Below are positions 1 through 9,836 of a stretch of DNA of 64,000 nt, piece by piece; position 1 is the stretch's first letter; every line of letters begins with the position of its first letter. The stretch lies in assembly GCA_965224045.1 (NCBI GenBank), contig CBDCYD010000005.1, positions 1 through 64,000 on the forward strand, given 5' to 3'. This DNA comes from Tectiglobus sp965224045 (GTDB taxonomy: Bacteria; Pseudomonadota; Alphaproteobacteria; Rhizobiales; Hyphomicrobiaceae). The translations under genes were made by a program, and so were the position numbers. The notes beneath the pieces were generated by a model, which did no database searches, was not told where the DNA came from, and saw only the letters and a program-made list of their open reading frames with translations.

Positions 1-61
1 CGGTCTCCGGCATCGCCCGTGAAACAAGGGTCGGGCATGACGGCGATCACCGTCGGTATCG

Positions 62-2104
62 TTGGGAAGGGGGGTGGACTTGGTCGATCGCAGACGACAC
101 GCACCAACGGCGCGGTATCGCAATCCGAATTTCAATCGGGATGCGCGTGGCCTGCCGCAGGTCTACCGCGGTCGCGCCCGGCGAACCTATCGCGACGTGT
201 ATGATCGCGACCATGCCGGCGGCGGCTTTCGGTGGTTGGTCAGCACCTGCATCGCTGCTGCCGTCGGCACCGTTGTGATTGCTGTCGTAATCATCGGCTC
301 GCTCGAACGCCAGCCGCGATTTGATAACGTCCTCGATCGCATCAACGATGCCCAAAAGCCTGCCGCGCGCCCGACCCGCAGGCGCGATGTTACCGCCGGC
401 TTGAACTGGGCAATGCCGAAGTCGGACAAACTCGAAATCGCATCAGGTGCGCTGTCTGCCCGCTATACCATTCACGAGCAGGCCCACGTCCGGCGTAACA
501 ACCGGCCATTCATCGAAATTCGTCCATATCTGCGCATTGTCGCGCGGCTGGCACCGGCTGGCACGCGCAATGCCGACGTCATACCTCGCCTCAACCCGTT
601 CCATCTTTATGCTACCAAGGCCGACGACCCCAACGCAGCGAACGACGACGGCGAAAGCCCCGGTCAGGGCCGCGTCAAGGTCCGGGTCGTGGAACTCGCG
701 GGGGCCATCCATCCGGGAAGCGACAGCTTGCAACTGGATACCGAGGACGTCACTGAAATCATTCAGAGGGACCACGGAGTACCCGATCTCAATCAGGACG
801 CCGGCCTGGAGCAGACGGGGCAGCTACCCGGCGGTTTGACCCCGGCCTACCTGACCAATGACGGCATCGGCCTGGCCCGCATTGAACAGATTGATCCCAA
901 CGTCACCGTGCTGCAGCGAACCGTCGTTGAAGAAACCATCACGGAAGACATTGGCCAGGCGGGCGAGGTGCGCGTCGTGCGCATTGGCAAGGGCGACAGC
1001 GTCTCTCGGATCTTGCAACGCATGGGCGCGCCTGACTGGCTTGCCGGTAACATGATCGAAGCGGCCAACACCGTGACGCCCGTCAGTCGCGTCACGCCAG
1101 GCCAGGAACTCCACGTCCAAATGGTGCCCTCGGTAACCCAGCCCGGCCAGATGGAACCTGCCGGGTTTTCCATTTTTGCCGCCGGCCACAGCCACCTCGT
1201 CACGGTCAAGCGCGATGACGGTGGTGAGTTTCGCGCAAGTGCCCAGATCGATCGCGAAACGCTGCGCAAGTCGCTCAATGCGGATGCAAAGGACGGGCGC
1301 CTGAGCACACTGTACGCCGCGATCTATGATGCTGGCCTGACGCAGAGCCTCAGCCCTGAAGTGATCATGAAGATCCTGCGCATTCATGCCTACGAAACAG
1401 ACTACCGCCGGCGCCTTGGCAGCCGAGACCAGATCGAATGGTTCTTCGAAATGCGCAAGCAGACGAATAACAAGCTGCGGCTCGGCGAATTGCTCTACAC
1501 ATCGATATCCTCCGGTGGCGAGACGACGCGTTTCTGGCGGTTTAGAACCCGCGACGGGATCGTCGACTACTACGATGAACGTGGACACAACTCGAAAAAG
1601 TTCCTGATGCGCAAACCCGTGCGCGGCAGCGACGTGCGTCTGACGTCCGGCTTCGGATTCCGCCGCCATCCGATTCTGAAACAACGCCGCATGCACACCG
1701 GTGTCGATTGGGCCGGCCCCCTTGGCACGCCGATTCTGGCCGCCGGCAAAGGCATCATCGATGAGGCACGCCGGCGTGGCACATATGGCAATTACGTGCG
1801 CATCAAACACGCCAACGGCTACCACACGACCTATGCGCACATGCACCGCTTCGGGCCAGGCATCCACAAGAGCGCCAAAGTCAAGCAAGGTCAGATCATC
1901 GGTTATATCGGCTCGACCGGTCTGTCCTCCGGACCCCACCTTCACTACGAGATTCTGGTCAACAAGCGTTTCGTCGACCCCCTCAAGATCAAGGTTCCGC
2001 GCGAGCGCAAGCTTACCGGCGAAGAACTCGCCGCCTTCATGCGCGAACGCGGGCGCATTGACGAGTTGCTCAAGCGGCCGCCGGTCGAAACCACCCGCCA
2101 ATAA
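62..2104 (+). CDS. M23 family metallopeptidase, membrane-anchored
   Basis: Predicted zinc endopeptidase acting on peptidoglycan crosslinks from the inner-membrane face of the periplasm. A basic N-terminal tail is followed by one membrane segment at about residues 58-80. A LysM-like/OapA-like segment lies near residues 300-355. The C-terminal LytM/M23 domain has its zinc ligands visible: HTGVD (about 545-549) and HLH (about 626-628). Length (about 680) fits long proteobacterial M23 proteins. The start is uncertain: TTG at 62, GTG at 74 and TTG at 80 are all in frame, and the purine-rich run GGGAAGGGG (64-72) would best serve the TTG at 80. No partner gene is visible on the left because the window begins here. 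Confidence 0.9.
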   Translation: MGRGVDLVDRRRHAPTARYRNPNFNRDARGLPQVYRGRARRTYRDVYDRDHAGGGFRWLVSTCIAAAVGTVVIAVVIIGSLERQPRFDNVLDRINDAQKPAARPTRRRDVTAGLNWAMPKSDKLEIASGALSARYTIHEQAHVRRNNRPFIEIRPYLRIVARLAPAGTRNADVIPRLNPFHLYATKADDPNAANDDGESPGQGRVKVRVVELAGAIHPGSDSLQLDTEDVTEIIQRDHGVPDLNQDAGLEQTGQLPGGLTPAYLTNDGIGLARIEQIDPNVTVLQRTVVEETITEDIGQAGEVRVVRIGKGDSVSRILQRMGAPDWLAGNMIEAANTVTPVSRVTPGQELHVQMVPSVTQPGQMEPAGFSIFAAGHSHLVTVKRDDGGEFRASAQIDRETLRKSLNADAKDGRLSTLYAAIYDAGLTQSLSPEVIMKILRIHAYETDYRRRLGSRDQIEWFFEMRKQTNNKLRLGELLYTSISSGGETTRFWRFRTRDGIVDYYDERGHNSKKFLMRKPVRGSDVRLTSGFGFRRHPILKQRRMHTGVDWAGPLGTPILAAGKGIIDEARRRGTYGNYVRIKHANGYHTTYAHMHRFGPGIHKSAKVKQGQIIGYIGSTGLSSGPHLHYEILVNKRFVDPLKIKVPRERKLTGEELAAFMRERGRIDELLKRPPVETTRQ

Positions 2105-2169
2105 AGCCGAAGACCACCGATGGGCTACGGCCTCTCGCCATCAACGGCCTCGCAGGCGCCACTACTCTT

Positions 2170-2679
2170 TTACAAGAGTGGGGTCAGCGGGCGCTCCAGG
2201 TAAACGACCCCTTTTGAGCGGTCCGGCTCCCAGCGCTGGCCGACTTCGCGAAAACCCAGCCACTGGTGAAACCTGAGCGAGCCAGGGTTTGGCGGTTTGA
2301 GATTGACTTCCGCCGTCAACACCGGTCGCCTCCCGTCGTAGTGGCGAAAGGCGGCTTGGTAGAGTTTGGCACCGATGCCAAGCCCACGCATCACCTCCGA
2401 CACCGCAACGCGGTCGATGTAGGCAAACGACACGTGATACCGCGACAACCACTGATAGTTGGCGCTTCCATAATCGACACCTTCGATCATACAGAGCACG
2501 AAACCGACCGGCACACCGTCTCGCTCAGCAACAATGACGTGATCGGCGAGTTCAAACAGCAGCTCTGTCAACTCCTCGCGCGTCACGCTGCCAACACCTG
2601 GCACCGCCGCCTGATTTATGACGTGCAGCACGGCAATGTCCTGTGCACCAACCAGCCGGATGATGACGGGCTCCGTCAT
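2170..2679 (-). CDS. GNAT family N-acetyltransferase
   Basis: Predicted acetyl-CoA-dependent N-acyltransferase of unknown acceptor. The acetyl-CoA pyrophosphate-binding motif A is visible as VMRGLGIGAKL, followed by the typical C-terminal strand and turn (SLRFHQWLGFREVG). The start was set at the ATG of MTEPV because GGAG lies about 9 bases upstream; an in-frame ATG at 2694 and further upstream codons lack a ribosome site. The 169-residue product is normal for a single GNAT domain. It runs convergently to the M23 gene and is separated by about 110 bp from the next gene upstream, so it may be transcribed alone. Confidence 0.85.
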   Translation of the reverse strand: MTEPVIIRLVGAQDIAVLHVINQAAVPGVGSVTREELTELLFELADHVIVAERDGVPVGFVLCMIEGVDYGSANYQWLSRYHVSFAYIDRVAVSEVMRGLGIGAKLYQAAFRHYDGRRPVLTAEVNLKPPNPGSLRFHQWLGFREVGQRWEPDRSKGVVYLERPLTPLL

Positions 2680-2789
2680 CCGCGCGAACTCCATCACGTG
2701 TTGACAATGTTGTTCCGCACTTTCAGCGCCCGCCTCGAACACAATCGCGCAGCTTCATCGACAACGAAGGGTTGCCGAGAAATCGCCCG

Positions 2790-3155
2790 TCAGTCACCGA
2801 ACCCGGAACCCGGTTTTCGGTATTCCGCCCGCGGTGGCGCAAACATGTCGAGCACCAGCGCACCATCCGGCCCGGCCTCGAACGCATGTTCAACGTTGCC
2901 AGGCGTTTGCCAAAAGTCGCCCTTCTTAACCGAAAAACGTTCGCCATCCTGAATACGCGTACCACTTCCCTCCAGCATCATTCCCCACTGTTCTTCCGGG
3001 TGCGAGTGCAGCTTGCCGACCGCGTTCGCTTCCGCGCGTACAAGCGAGATCATCATTTCGGATCCGGGAAAAACCGTCGTCGACATGCCCTCCGAGAGCT
3101 GCCTCTGGATGCCACCTTTCGGGTTGTCGATGCTAAAGAAATGATTGCGTGCCAT
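2790..3155 (-). CDS. Cupin domain-containing protein
   Basis: Small single-domain cupin, 121 residues. The first metal-binding motif is visible as HSHPEEQWGMMLEG, followed by the glycine-rich turn and the second motif (GDFWQTPGNVEHAFEAG). Such proteins bind a metal inside a beta barrel and may be dioxygenases, isomerases or small-molecule binding proteins; nothing here fixes the substrate. It lies between the GNAT gene and the amino-acid dehydrogenase on the same strand. The gap to the dehydrogenase is only 65 bp, so co-transcription is likely. Confidence 0.85.
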   Translation of the reverse strand: MARNHFFSIDNPKGGIQRQLSEGMSTTVFPGSEMMISLVRAEANAVGKLHSHPEEQWGMMLEGSGTRIQDGERFSVKKGDFWQTPGNVEHAFEAGPDGALVLDMFAPPRAEYRKPGSGFGD

Positions 3156-3220
3156 CGCTTTGCCTCCTGCGCTCGTTCAGCGCAACACTATCTCGTGCTA
3201 TGAGGCGCAACAACGACGGA

Positions 3221-4270
3221 TCAGTCCCGAATGCCCGCGCGCTGGCGTGCCATCTCGTCGGCGATGTCAGACGTCGGCCGGTCTTCCTCGTCAGCACGCT
3301 TGAAGATTCGCGTCAGCGTCCGCCCGATGTTGCGCACCTTGGCCTCCGCCGTGCTGTTGGCGTGGGTCTTGAAAATGTCGTCCGAGCCATAGATCACACC
3401 CCCTGCGTTAACGACGTAGTCCGGTGCATAGAGGATCCCGCGTTTCCTGAGTTGAGCCCCGTGACGGTCCTCGGCGAGCTGATTGTTGGCCAGACCGCAA
3501 ACCGCGCTGGCCCTGAGCCGCGGGATCGTTTCATCATTGAGTATCGCGCCGAGCGCACATGGCACGAAGACATCGACGTCTTGGCTGTAGATCGCATTGG
3601 GCGCAACGATATCGGCGCCATAGGTCTTGCGCGCTCTTGCAACCGCATCCCTGTTAACGTCTGCGGCAACGACATAGGCGCCTGCCTCGGTCAGACGCCG
3701 GCACAGATCCATACCGGTTTGTCCCAACCCCTGAATAGCAAACCGCAACCCTTCGAGATCACCGCGTCCGAAGAGATGACGCACGGTCGCCTCGATCGAA
3801 ACGAAGCCGCCCAGCGCCGTGAACACCGCCGGGTTGAGCCGACCGGCCTTACGATCGACACGCGTAAACGTGTAATCGGTCTTTTTCGACATATGCGCGA
3901 CGTCCCGGACGCCGACGCCGACATCGATCGCCGTCCAGTAACGACCGGCAAGCGCCTGCACATGCTTTGCAAATGCACTGAGAAGCCGCGCCTTGTCGCT
4001 GCCGCGTGAATCGGCGATCACCACCGCCTTGCCGCCGCCGAGCTTAAGACCGGCCAGTGCATTCTTGTAGGTCATCCCGCGCGACAGGCGGAGCACGTCT
4101 GTCAATGCGTCTTGCGTAGTGCGATAGGGATACATCCGGCAACCACCGGCCGCAGGCCCGAGCTTGGTTGCGTGAATTGCAATGATGGCACGCAGACCGG
4201 TCGCAACGTCACTGCAAAAAACCACCTGTTCGTGATTATCGAACGCGGGATTGTCGAAAACGGCCGCCAT
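3221..4270 (-). CDS. Glu/Leu/Phe/Val family amino-acid dehydrogenase
   Basis: Predicted NAD-dependent oxidative deaminase of branched-chain or aromatic amino acids, closest in layout to leucine/phenylalanine dehydrogenases (about 350 residues). Catalytic lysines are visible as TYKN (K69) and GGGK (K81), and the Rossmann dinucleotide motif GLGQTG is at 181-186. The start was placed at 4270 because GGAGGAGG sits six bases upstream; the reading frame continues further up without a usable ribosome site. The cupin gene follows closely downstream. The exact amino acid cannot be deduced from sequence alone. Confidence 0.88.
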   Translation of the reverse strand: MAAVFDNPAFDNHEQVVFCSDVATGLRAIIAIHATKLGPAAGGCRMYPYRTTQDALTDVLRLSRGMTYKNALAGLKLGGGKAVVIADSRGSDKARLLSAFAKHVQALAGRYWTAIDVGVGVRDVAHMSKKTDYTFTRVDRKAGRLNPAVFTALGGFVSIEATVRHLFGRGDLEGLRFAIQGLGQTGMDLCRRLTEAGAYVVAADVNRDAVARARKTYGADIVAPNAIYSQDVDVFVPCALGAILNDETIPRLRASAVCGLANNQLAEDRHGAQLRKRGILYAPDYVVNAGGVIYGSDDIFKTHANSTAEAKVRNIGRTLTRIFKRADEEDRPTSDIADEMARQRAGIRD

Positions 4271-4547
4271 AGGTGCCTCCTCCATTTGCCGCAATGGACA
4301 GACGCCAACCACGCGAATCACCTTGATGAGTGAGACGCGGTTCGTCCTGCCTGTCAACGTTTGGTCCGGTCGCTGACGACAAGGCAATGTGATTGCGGCC
4401 CGGAAATGGTGTGACATGCAGCAAGTGTTGAGGTGGGGCGATCACATTTCGGGTATCGTGCCGCAAGCGGTCGCGGCGAATTGCGAGCTGCACGCCGCAA
4501 TCTTAATGTGGCGGCCGAACTGTCGAACAATGTCGGGAGCAGTGGTG

Positions 4548-5417
4548 ATGGCACTGGTAGACAAAAGCAGCACGTTGCATACAGCGCAGCTGGAAATTCG
4601 GCCACTGTCGGATGTCTTAGGGGCGGAGGTCATTGGCGCCGACCTCTCCCAACCGCTCGATCCCGCAACCAAGGCGGCGGTACATGAGGCCTTCCTGCGC
4701 TACAAGCTGCTCTGCTTCCGCGATCAGGCCCTCACCCAGGACCAGCAGGTCGCCTTTTCCGAACAATTCGGCACCCTCGAGCGTCACGCGCTATCGAACC
4801 GCAACAACGCCGACAATCCGCTCGTCCATATCGTCAACAACCTTGGCCCAGACGGCAAACCATCCGGCAAAGTGAAATCGACAATGTGGCACTCCGACAA
4901 GTCGTTTCGCCCGGAACCGTCAATGGCCACCATCCTACACGCCGTTACGCTGCCGCCCGGTGGCGGCGACACATGCTTTGCCGACATGGCGGCCGCCTAC
5001 GAAGCGCTGCCTGACGCAGCCAAGTCGGAACTCGACGGAGTGAAAGTGATCCACAGCTGGGAGTTGTCGCGAGAAAACGTCGGCCGCAAGCTCACTCGGG
5101 CCGAAATCGACGACGCCCCTCCGATGTCCCACCCGCTGGTCCGCGTGCACCCGCAAACCGGATGCAAGTCATTGTTTATGGGTATGCACGCTTCTCATCT
5201 CGAAGGTCGTCCAATGAAAGATGGTCGTGCGCGCATAGAAGAACTTGAAGAGCACGCAACCGCTGACCGCTTCGTCTATCGTCACGCCTGGAAACCCGGC
5301 GATGTTCTGATGTGGGACAACCGTTGCCTTCTCCATCGCGCCGATCCCAACTTCGATGCCGCGCACTACCCGCGCGTCATGCACCGCACCTGCCTTAGGG
5401 GCACACCGACATCATGA
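4548..5417 (+). CDS. TauD/TfdA family Fe(II)/2-oxoglutarate dioxygenase
   Basis: Predicted 2-oxoglutarate-dependent oxygenase, 289 residues. The iron ligands are visible as the H-x-D pair in WHSDKSF (H115, D117) and the distal histidine in LLHRADPNF (H263), and the 2-oxoglutarate-binding arginine follows in PRVMHRT. The fold signature MWDNRCLLHR is characteristic of the family. The start at ATG 4548 has GGAG about ten bases upstream; ATG 4530 is an alternative. It is transcribed divergently from the amino-acid dehydrogenase across roughly 280 bp. Substrate unknown; family members act on taurine, alkyl sulfates, chlorinated phenoxyacetates and many other acids. Confidence 0.88.
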   Translation: MALVDKSSTLHTAQLEIRPLSDVLGAEVIGADLSQPLDPATKAAVHEAFLRYKLLCFRDQALTQDQQVAFSEQFGTLERHALSNRNNADNPLVHIVNNLGPDGKPSGKVKSTMWHSDKSFRPEPSMATILHAVTLPPGGGDTCFADMAAAYEALPDAAKSELDGVKVIHSWELSRENVGRKLTRAEIDDAPPMSHPLVRVHPQTGCKSLFMGMHASHLEGRPMKDGRARIEELEEHATADRFVYRHAWKPGDVLMWDNRCLLHRADPNFDAAHYPRVMHRTCLRGTPTS

Positions 5418-5547
5418 ACCATTGATTGAGCTGTTCTACACATGAACGATTACGATCTGGATCGGCGTACGTCCGAACCGTTGTTTAATCCAGATTGTCG
5501 AAAACGGTGGGCGTTGCGCCGGACACCTGGCCAACCGGGATGCGTCG

Positions 5548-5841
5548 CTACCCGAACATCTGCTTGAACAACGGCCAGTCCCAGAGCGGACCCAGGAGTT
5601 GGCCGAGCGCGGCGGCACCGCCGATCAGCAACGACGCATAGGCAACCGCCGTCGTTCGCCCTTGACGCTGGCCGACCCGATAAATGATCTCGTTCTGTTC
5701 GGCGAGCTTCGCGGCAATCCGTTCGGCAATGAGTTCTGCAGCCGCAGCATTGGCATCAATCGAGGACTGCGCCATGTGTCGCTCGTGCTGCTGCCTCAAG
5801 AATTCGCGGTGACGCTGCTCCGCGGTTATACCCTGGTTCAT
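5548..5841 (-). CDS. Small single-pass membrane protein, unknown function
   Basis: A 97-residue protein with a basic, glutamine/glutamate-rich helical N-terminal half and one hydrophobic segment near residues 60-82 (TAVAYASLLIGGAAALGQLL). The ATG at 5841 is preceded by GGGAGG at a spacing of about seven bases, which favours it over the in-frame ATG at 5871. No family recognised. It sits alone between a convergent dioxygenase gene and lepA. The hydrophobic segment and clear ribosome site make it a credible gene rather than noise. Confidence 0.6.
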   Translation of the reverse strand: MNQGITAEQRHREFLRQQHERHMAQSSIDANAAAAELIAERIAAKLAEQNEIIYRVGQRQGRTTAVAYASLLIGGAAALGQLLGPLWDWPLFKQMFG

Positions 5842-6007
5842 GTCCCGGCCTCCCGTCTTCGTCGTACGCACTGAACCGTGCGGGACGATGCGCTAACACG
5901 AGAGAGTGGGCGAAATCGGGTCGAGGTGGCTTTTGTATCGCACGCCCGAAGCAGCGCATCTACCGTCGATCGTTCGGAATGGTCGCGATCGAACCGGCGA
6001 CCGGCCG

Positions 6008-7807
6008 TCACTCGCCCATCTTCAGCGCTTCGATGAAGGCCTCCTGTGGGATCTCGACCTTGCCGAATTGGCGCATCTTCTTCTTACCCGCTTTTTGCTT
6101 GTCGAGCAGCTTGCGCTTTCGCGAAATGTCACCGCCATAGCACTTTGCAAGGACGTCCTTCCGCAGCGCCGAAATCGTCTCGCGGGCAATGATCCGCCCG
6201 CCGATCGCCGCCTGGATCGGGATCTTGAAGAGATGTTGCGGGATCAGTTCCTTCAGCTTTTCGCACAGCACCCGCCCCCGCGACTCGGCGCGCGAGCGGT
6301 GCACGATCATCGACAATGCGTCGACCGGCTCGCCGTTGACCAGCACCGACATTTTGACGAGGTCTTCCGGTTCGTAGCCGATCATCTGATAGTCGAACGA
6401 GGCATAGCCGCGCGAAATCGACTTCAAGCGATCGTAAAAGTCGAACACGACTTCGTTGAGCGGCAACTCGTAGACGAGCATCGCCCGCGAACCTGCATAG
6501 GTCAGATCCTTCTGCCGCCCGCGCCGATCCTGGCAGAGCTTGAGAACACCGCCGAGATAGTCATCGGGCACCATGATCGTTGCCTCGATCCACGGCTCCT
6601 CCAGCCGATCGATCAGTGTCGCATCGGGCATGTCGGCGGGGTTGTGCATCTCCCGCATTTCGCCGCTGTTCATATAAAGGTGATAGACGACGCTCGGCGC
6701 GGTTGCGATCAGTTCGAGATTGAACTCGCGGTCGAGCCGCTCGTTGATGATCTCCAGGTGCAGGAGACCCAGGAAACCGCAGCGAAAGCCGAAGCCGAGT
6801 GCCGCCGACGTCTCCATCTCGAAAGAGAAGCTCGCATCGTTGAGGCGCAGCTTGGCCATTGCCGCGCGTAAGTCTTCGAAGTCGGCGGCATCGACTGGAA
6901 ACAGGCCGCAGAACACGACCGGCTGCGCAGGCTTGAAGCCTTCGAGAGCCTTTGCGGTCGGGTTCTTGTCGTCGGTCACCGTATCGCCGACGCGCGTTTC
7001 CGCCACTTCCTTAATCGCGGCGGTGAAGAAGCCGACTTCGCCAGGACCCAGTTCCGCGAGCATTTCCTGCTTCGGGCGAAATATGCCAACGCGCTCGACC
7101 TGATGCGTTGTGCCGGCCTGCATCATCTTGATCTTCTGGCCCTTCTTGAGGACGCCTTCCATCACGCGCACGAGTACGACGACGCCGAGATAGGCGTCAT
7201 ACCAGCTGTCGACCAGCATCGCCTTCAGCGGCTTGTCACGATCGCCCTTTGGCGGCGGCAGCCGTTCGACGATAGCTTCGAGAACGGCTTCGATATTCTG
7301 TCCCGTCTTGGCGGAAATCGGCACGGCATCCGAGGCATCGAGCCCGATGACATCCTCGATCTGCTGCTTGACGCGGTCTTCGTCGGCGGCCGGCAGGTCG
7401 ACCTTGTTGAGAACCGGAATGATCTCGTGGTCGTGCTCGAGCGCCTGATAGACGTTGGCGAGCGTCTGTGCTTCGACACCCTGACTTGCATCGACGACCA
7501 ACAGCGCCCCTTCACAGGCCGCCAGCGAGCGCGACACCTCGTATGCAAAATCGACGTGGCCGGGCGTGTCCATCAGATTGAGCTGATAGGTCTTGCCGTC
7601 CGCGTGCGTGTAGTCGAGCCGCACCGTCTGCGCCTTGATGGTGATGCCCCGCTCGCGCTCGATGTCCATACTGTCGAGCAACTGCTCTTTCATCTCCCGG
7701 TCCTGGACGTTGCCACAGAACTGGATGAGACGATCCGCCAGCGTCGACTTGCCGTGATCGATGTGGGCAATGATCGAGAAGTTGCGAATATGCGATTGTT
7801 CGGTCAT
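6008..7807 (-). CDS. lepA: Elongation factor 4 (LepA), translational GTPase
   Basis: Ribosome-associated GTPase that back-translocates or remodels stalled ribosomes. The 599-residue length is standard. The GTPase motifs are G1 AHIDHGKST (14-22), switch II DTPGH (80-84) and G4 NKVD (134-137). The LepA-specific C-terminal domain ends with SRKRKLLDKQKAGKKKMR, a basic run typical of the family. It is transcribed away from the NYN-domain gene and has no same-strand partner within 160 bp. Confidence 0.98.
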   Translation of the reverse strand: MTEQSHIRNFSIIAHIDHGKSTLADRLIQFCGNVQDREMKEQLLDSMDIERERGITIKAQTVRLDYTHADGKTYQLNLMDTPGHVDFAYEVSRSLAACEGALLVVDASQGVEAQTLANVYQALEHDHEIIPVLNKVDLPAADEDRVKQQIEDVIGLDASDAVPISAKTGQNIEAVLEAIVERLPPPKGDRDKPLKAMLVDSWYDAYLGVVVLVRVMEGVLKKGQKIKMMQAGTTHQVERVGIFRPKQEMLAELGPGEVGFFTAAIKEVAETRVGDTVTDDKNPTAKALEGFKPAQPVVFCGLFPVDAADFEDLRAAMAKLRLNDASFSFEMETSAALGFGFRCGFLGLLHLEIINERLDREFNLELIATAPSVVYHLYMNSGEMREMHNPADMPDATLIDRLEEPWIEATIMVPDDYLGGVLKLCQDRRGRQKDLTYAGSRAMLVYELPLNEVVFDFYDRLKSISRGYASFDYQMIGYEPEDLVKMSVLVNGEPVDALSMIVHRSRAESRGRVLCEKLKELIPQHLFKIPIQAAIGGRIIARETISALRKDVLAKCYGGDISRKRKLLDKQKAGKKKMRQFGKVEIPQEAFIEALKMGE

Positions 7808-8143
7808 GGCTCGTCATTACCACCGGCAATTGGGGCCGGGAAGCGGAAGTTGGAGGTCCTCGGGCAACGCACGTGTGGTTTGGTTACGCAGTCTGAATGA
7901 TCACCGTTCATCCGACCGTTCGCCGCGCGCGTCAAAGCGATAATCGGTCGCGACCTGTCGCAGACCGGCCCACGCACGGCCCAATCACAGCCCGGGCACG
8001 GCGAACACGTGGCCAACGCGCGGAATGGCAGCTGTGCAACATCAAGTGCCCGCGTCAAACAAACTGTCCAGCACGCTTTACGAGCACAGGCCGCCGCTCT
8101 ATCAAAGGCCCGTTCCCTGAAGTTTGCATGACACGAGTGAGTA
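7808..8143. other. Divergent intergenic region lepA / NYN gene
   Basis: About 336 bp between two divergently transcribed genes. It should hold both promoters, but I could not identify a convincing -35/-10 pair. No conserved small gene, RNA or repeat is apparent. Confidence 0.5.
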
Positions 8144-9067
8144 ATGATCTTTGGGCGCATACGAAGCGGCTTGTTTATTGATTATGAAAATGTCCCACAA
8201 AACGCGGTCCGCGATGGTCTTGCAGGTCTGATCCGCTGGCTAGAGGACGGCGAGTTCGATCCCGATGAGCGCCGCCGCCGCCAGCTCGTCGACCGGCGGG
8301 TCTATTGGAACTCCTCGTCACGGCATCACGAACCTGAGTTCAAGGCCCACGACTTCAAGATCGTGCATTGCGAGAGGCATGCCGGTCTAAAGAACGCTGC
8401 CGACATCAAGCTCGCACTCGATATTCATGAAACGGTTCTGAAGCCGCAACAGCGTATCGACGAATACATTATCGTCTCCAGTGATACCGACTTCATCCCC
8501 TTGCTCCAACGGCTCAACCTTCACAACAAGCGTTCGGTGATGGTCGTCGACCAGACCAAACCCACCGTCTACACCTCGTTCGACTATCATGCCGACATCA
8601 TCATTCCTCAGCGCGATCTGATCGCCAGTGCCAATTACCGGCGGCCTAAACGCTCCTGGTTTGGCTGGCTCTGGTCGTCGGAAAAGCAAACTCCGTCCGG
8701 GACATCGAAGGAGGACGTTGCCAAAGGCAATGCCACCGAGCAATCGCATCAGGTCCCAACCGTTCCACAGCGCTCCTCCGGCAAGGATCGGGACCTGATT
8801 TCCGAGGCGGAAAAGCGCGTGATCCAGGCCATCGGACCGCAACCCAATCAGGCAACCGCCCACAAGAAGATCAAGCGCGCCCTTCAGAAAGTTAAAGGCC
8901 TCCATACCATCAACCCCAAGAAGGGTCAGGGCAAGGTTTGGCTCGGCTTTGAAAGCTACGAAGGATTGATGAGGGAACTCGCTCGCCGTTCAGCACGCAT
9001 CGTGGTGCGCGACACCGCAAACGGCGGTTTCGACGTTATTTACGTCCCCCACGACGAAACCGATTGA
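8144..9067 (+). CDS. NYN domain protein with C-terminal LOTUS/OST-HTH domain
   Basis: Predicted RNA-binding protein, possibly a ribonuclease. Residues 1-160 form a NYN (PIN-like) fold with the acidic metal-site residues in place: D13 in FIDYEN, D87 in NAADIKLALD and D114/D116 in SSDTDF. A polar linker (about 165-215) leads to a basic helical domain (about 218-307) with KKIKRALQKVKGL and a terminal winged-helix-like strand, matching the OST-HTH/LOTUS arrangement. The acidic centre suggests catalysis is possible. It has no operon partner, and the biological target is unknown. Confidence 0.82.
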   Translation: MIFGRIRSGLFIDYENVPQNAVRDGLAGLIRWLEDGEFDPDERRRRQLVDRRVYWNSSSRHHEPEFKAHDFKIVHCERHAGLKNAADIKLALDIHETVLKPQQRIDEYIIVSSDTDFIPLLQRLNLHNKRSVMVVDQTKPTVYTSFDYHADIIIPQRDLIASANYRRPKRSWFGWLWSSEKQTPSGTSKEDVAKGNATEQSHQVPTVPQRSSGKDRDLISEAEKRVIQAIGPQPNQATAHKKIKRALQKVKGLHTINPKKGQGKVWLGFESYEGLMRELARRSARIVVRDTANGGFDVIYVPHDETD

Positions 9068-9293
9068 TCTCGGTCAAAGTCCGAAGTTGTGCTTGGAACA
9101 TATTCTGCTTCCCGAATATCTTACCGACACTCACGTCGAGGACGATTTTGGGGGAGCGTTGTTGCCGGTTGAGCCGTCTTCGCGACCGTCGGCGGTACGG
9201 CCATGTTGCGCGAACCAAGGGTTGCGCCGATCGCGACAGTCAGTTGCGTGTGCACAGACGACAGACCGCAGGCGCAGAATTGGGAGAACGACA

Positions 9294-9806
9294 ATGTCAC
9301 GCTTTTCACGCCTCATGTCGGCCGGCCGGTTGATCCTGGTCATCGCCTTTCTGGGCATCGCCGCAACGGGTGTCACTGCCCAGCCGGCGGGCAAGATGCA
9401 TTATTCAGCCAAAGGATCCTTCGAAGACGTGCTCTTCGATCTCAAAGACGCCGTCGTCAACCGCGGTCTGGTGATCGACTACACGGGCCATGTCGACAAG
9501 ATGCTGGAGCGCACGGCGAAGGCCGCCGGCAGCATCACCTCGGCTGGCAGCAAGAGCCCCTACCTCAACGCCAAGTACATCCAATTCTGTTCAGCCAAGC
9601 TCACGCACCAGGCCGTCAGTGCCAACCCCTTCAATCTGGCGATCTGTCCCTACGTCGTCTTTATCTTCGAAACCAGGGCCGAGCCCGGCAAGATCGTGGT
9701 CGGCTATCGCCGGCCGATGCCGGGCCCGTCAAAGCGGTCGAAAGAAGCCCTCGCCAAAATCGACAAACTGCTCGATGATATTGCGCGTGAAGCGACCGGA
9801 GGCTGA
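9294..9806 (+). CDS. DUF302 family secreted protein
   Basis: A 170-residue protein with a signal peptide (about 1-29, hydrophobic RLILVIAFLGIAATGV, cleavage likely after AQA-like VTAQ) and a DUF302 domain (YSAKGSFEDVLFDLKDAVVNRG at its start). The domain forms a small alpha/beta fold of unknown biochemical role. The ATG at 9294 is preceded by GGGAG at eight bases and directly precedes the signal peptide, so it is preferred over upstream in-frame starts. A small membrane-protein gene follows after 30 bp and is probably co-transcribed. Confidence 0.82.
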   Translation: MSRFSRLMSAGRLILVIAFLGIAATGVTAQPAGKMHYSAKGSFEDVLFDLKDAVVNRGLVIDYTGHVDKMLERTAKAAGSITSAGSKSPYLNAKYIQFCSAKLTHQAVSANPFNLAICPYVVFIFETRAEPGKIVVGYRRPMPGPSKRSKEALAKIDKLLDDIAREATGG

Positions 9807-9836
9807 TGAGCCTCCCCGGAGACATTCGGCAATCCG

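Noticed and set aside
824..2101. Long open frame on the minus strand opposite the M23 gene
   Set aside because: It has no recognisable domain or ribosome site and mirrors a real gene; frames of this kind are expected from the GC-rich codon bias.
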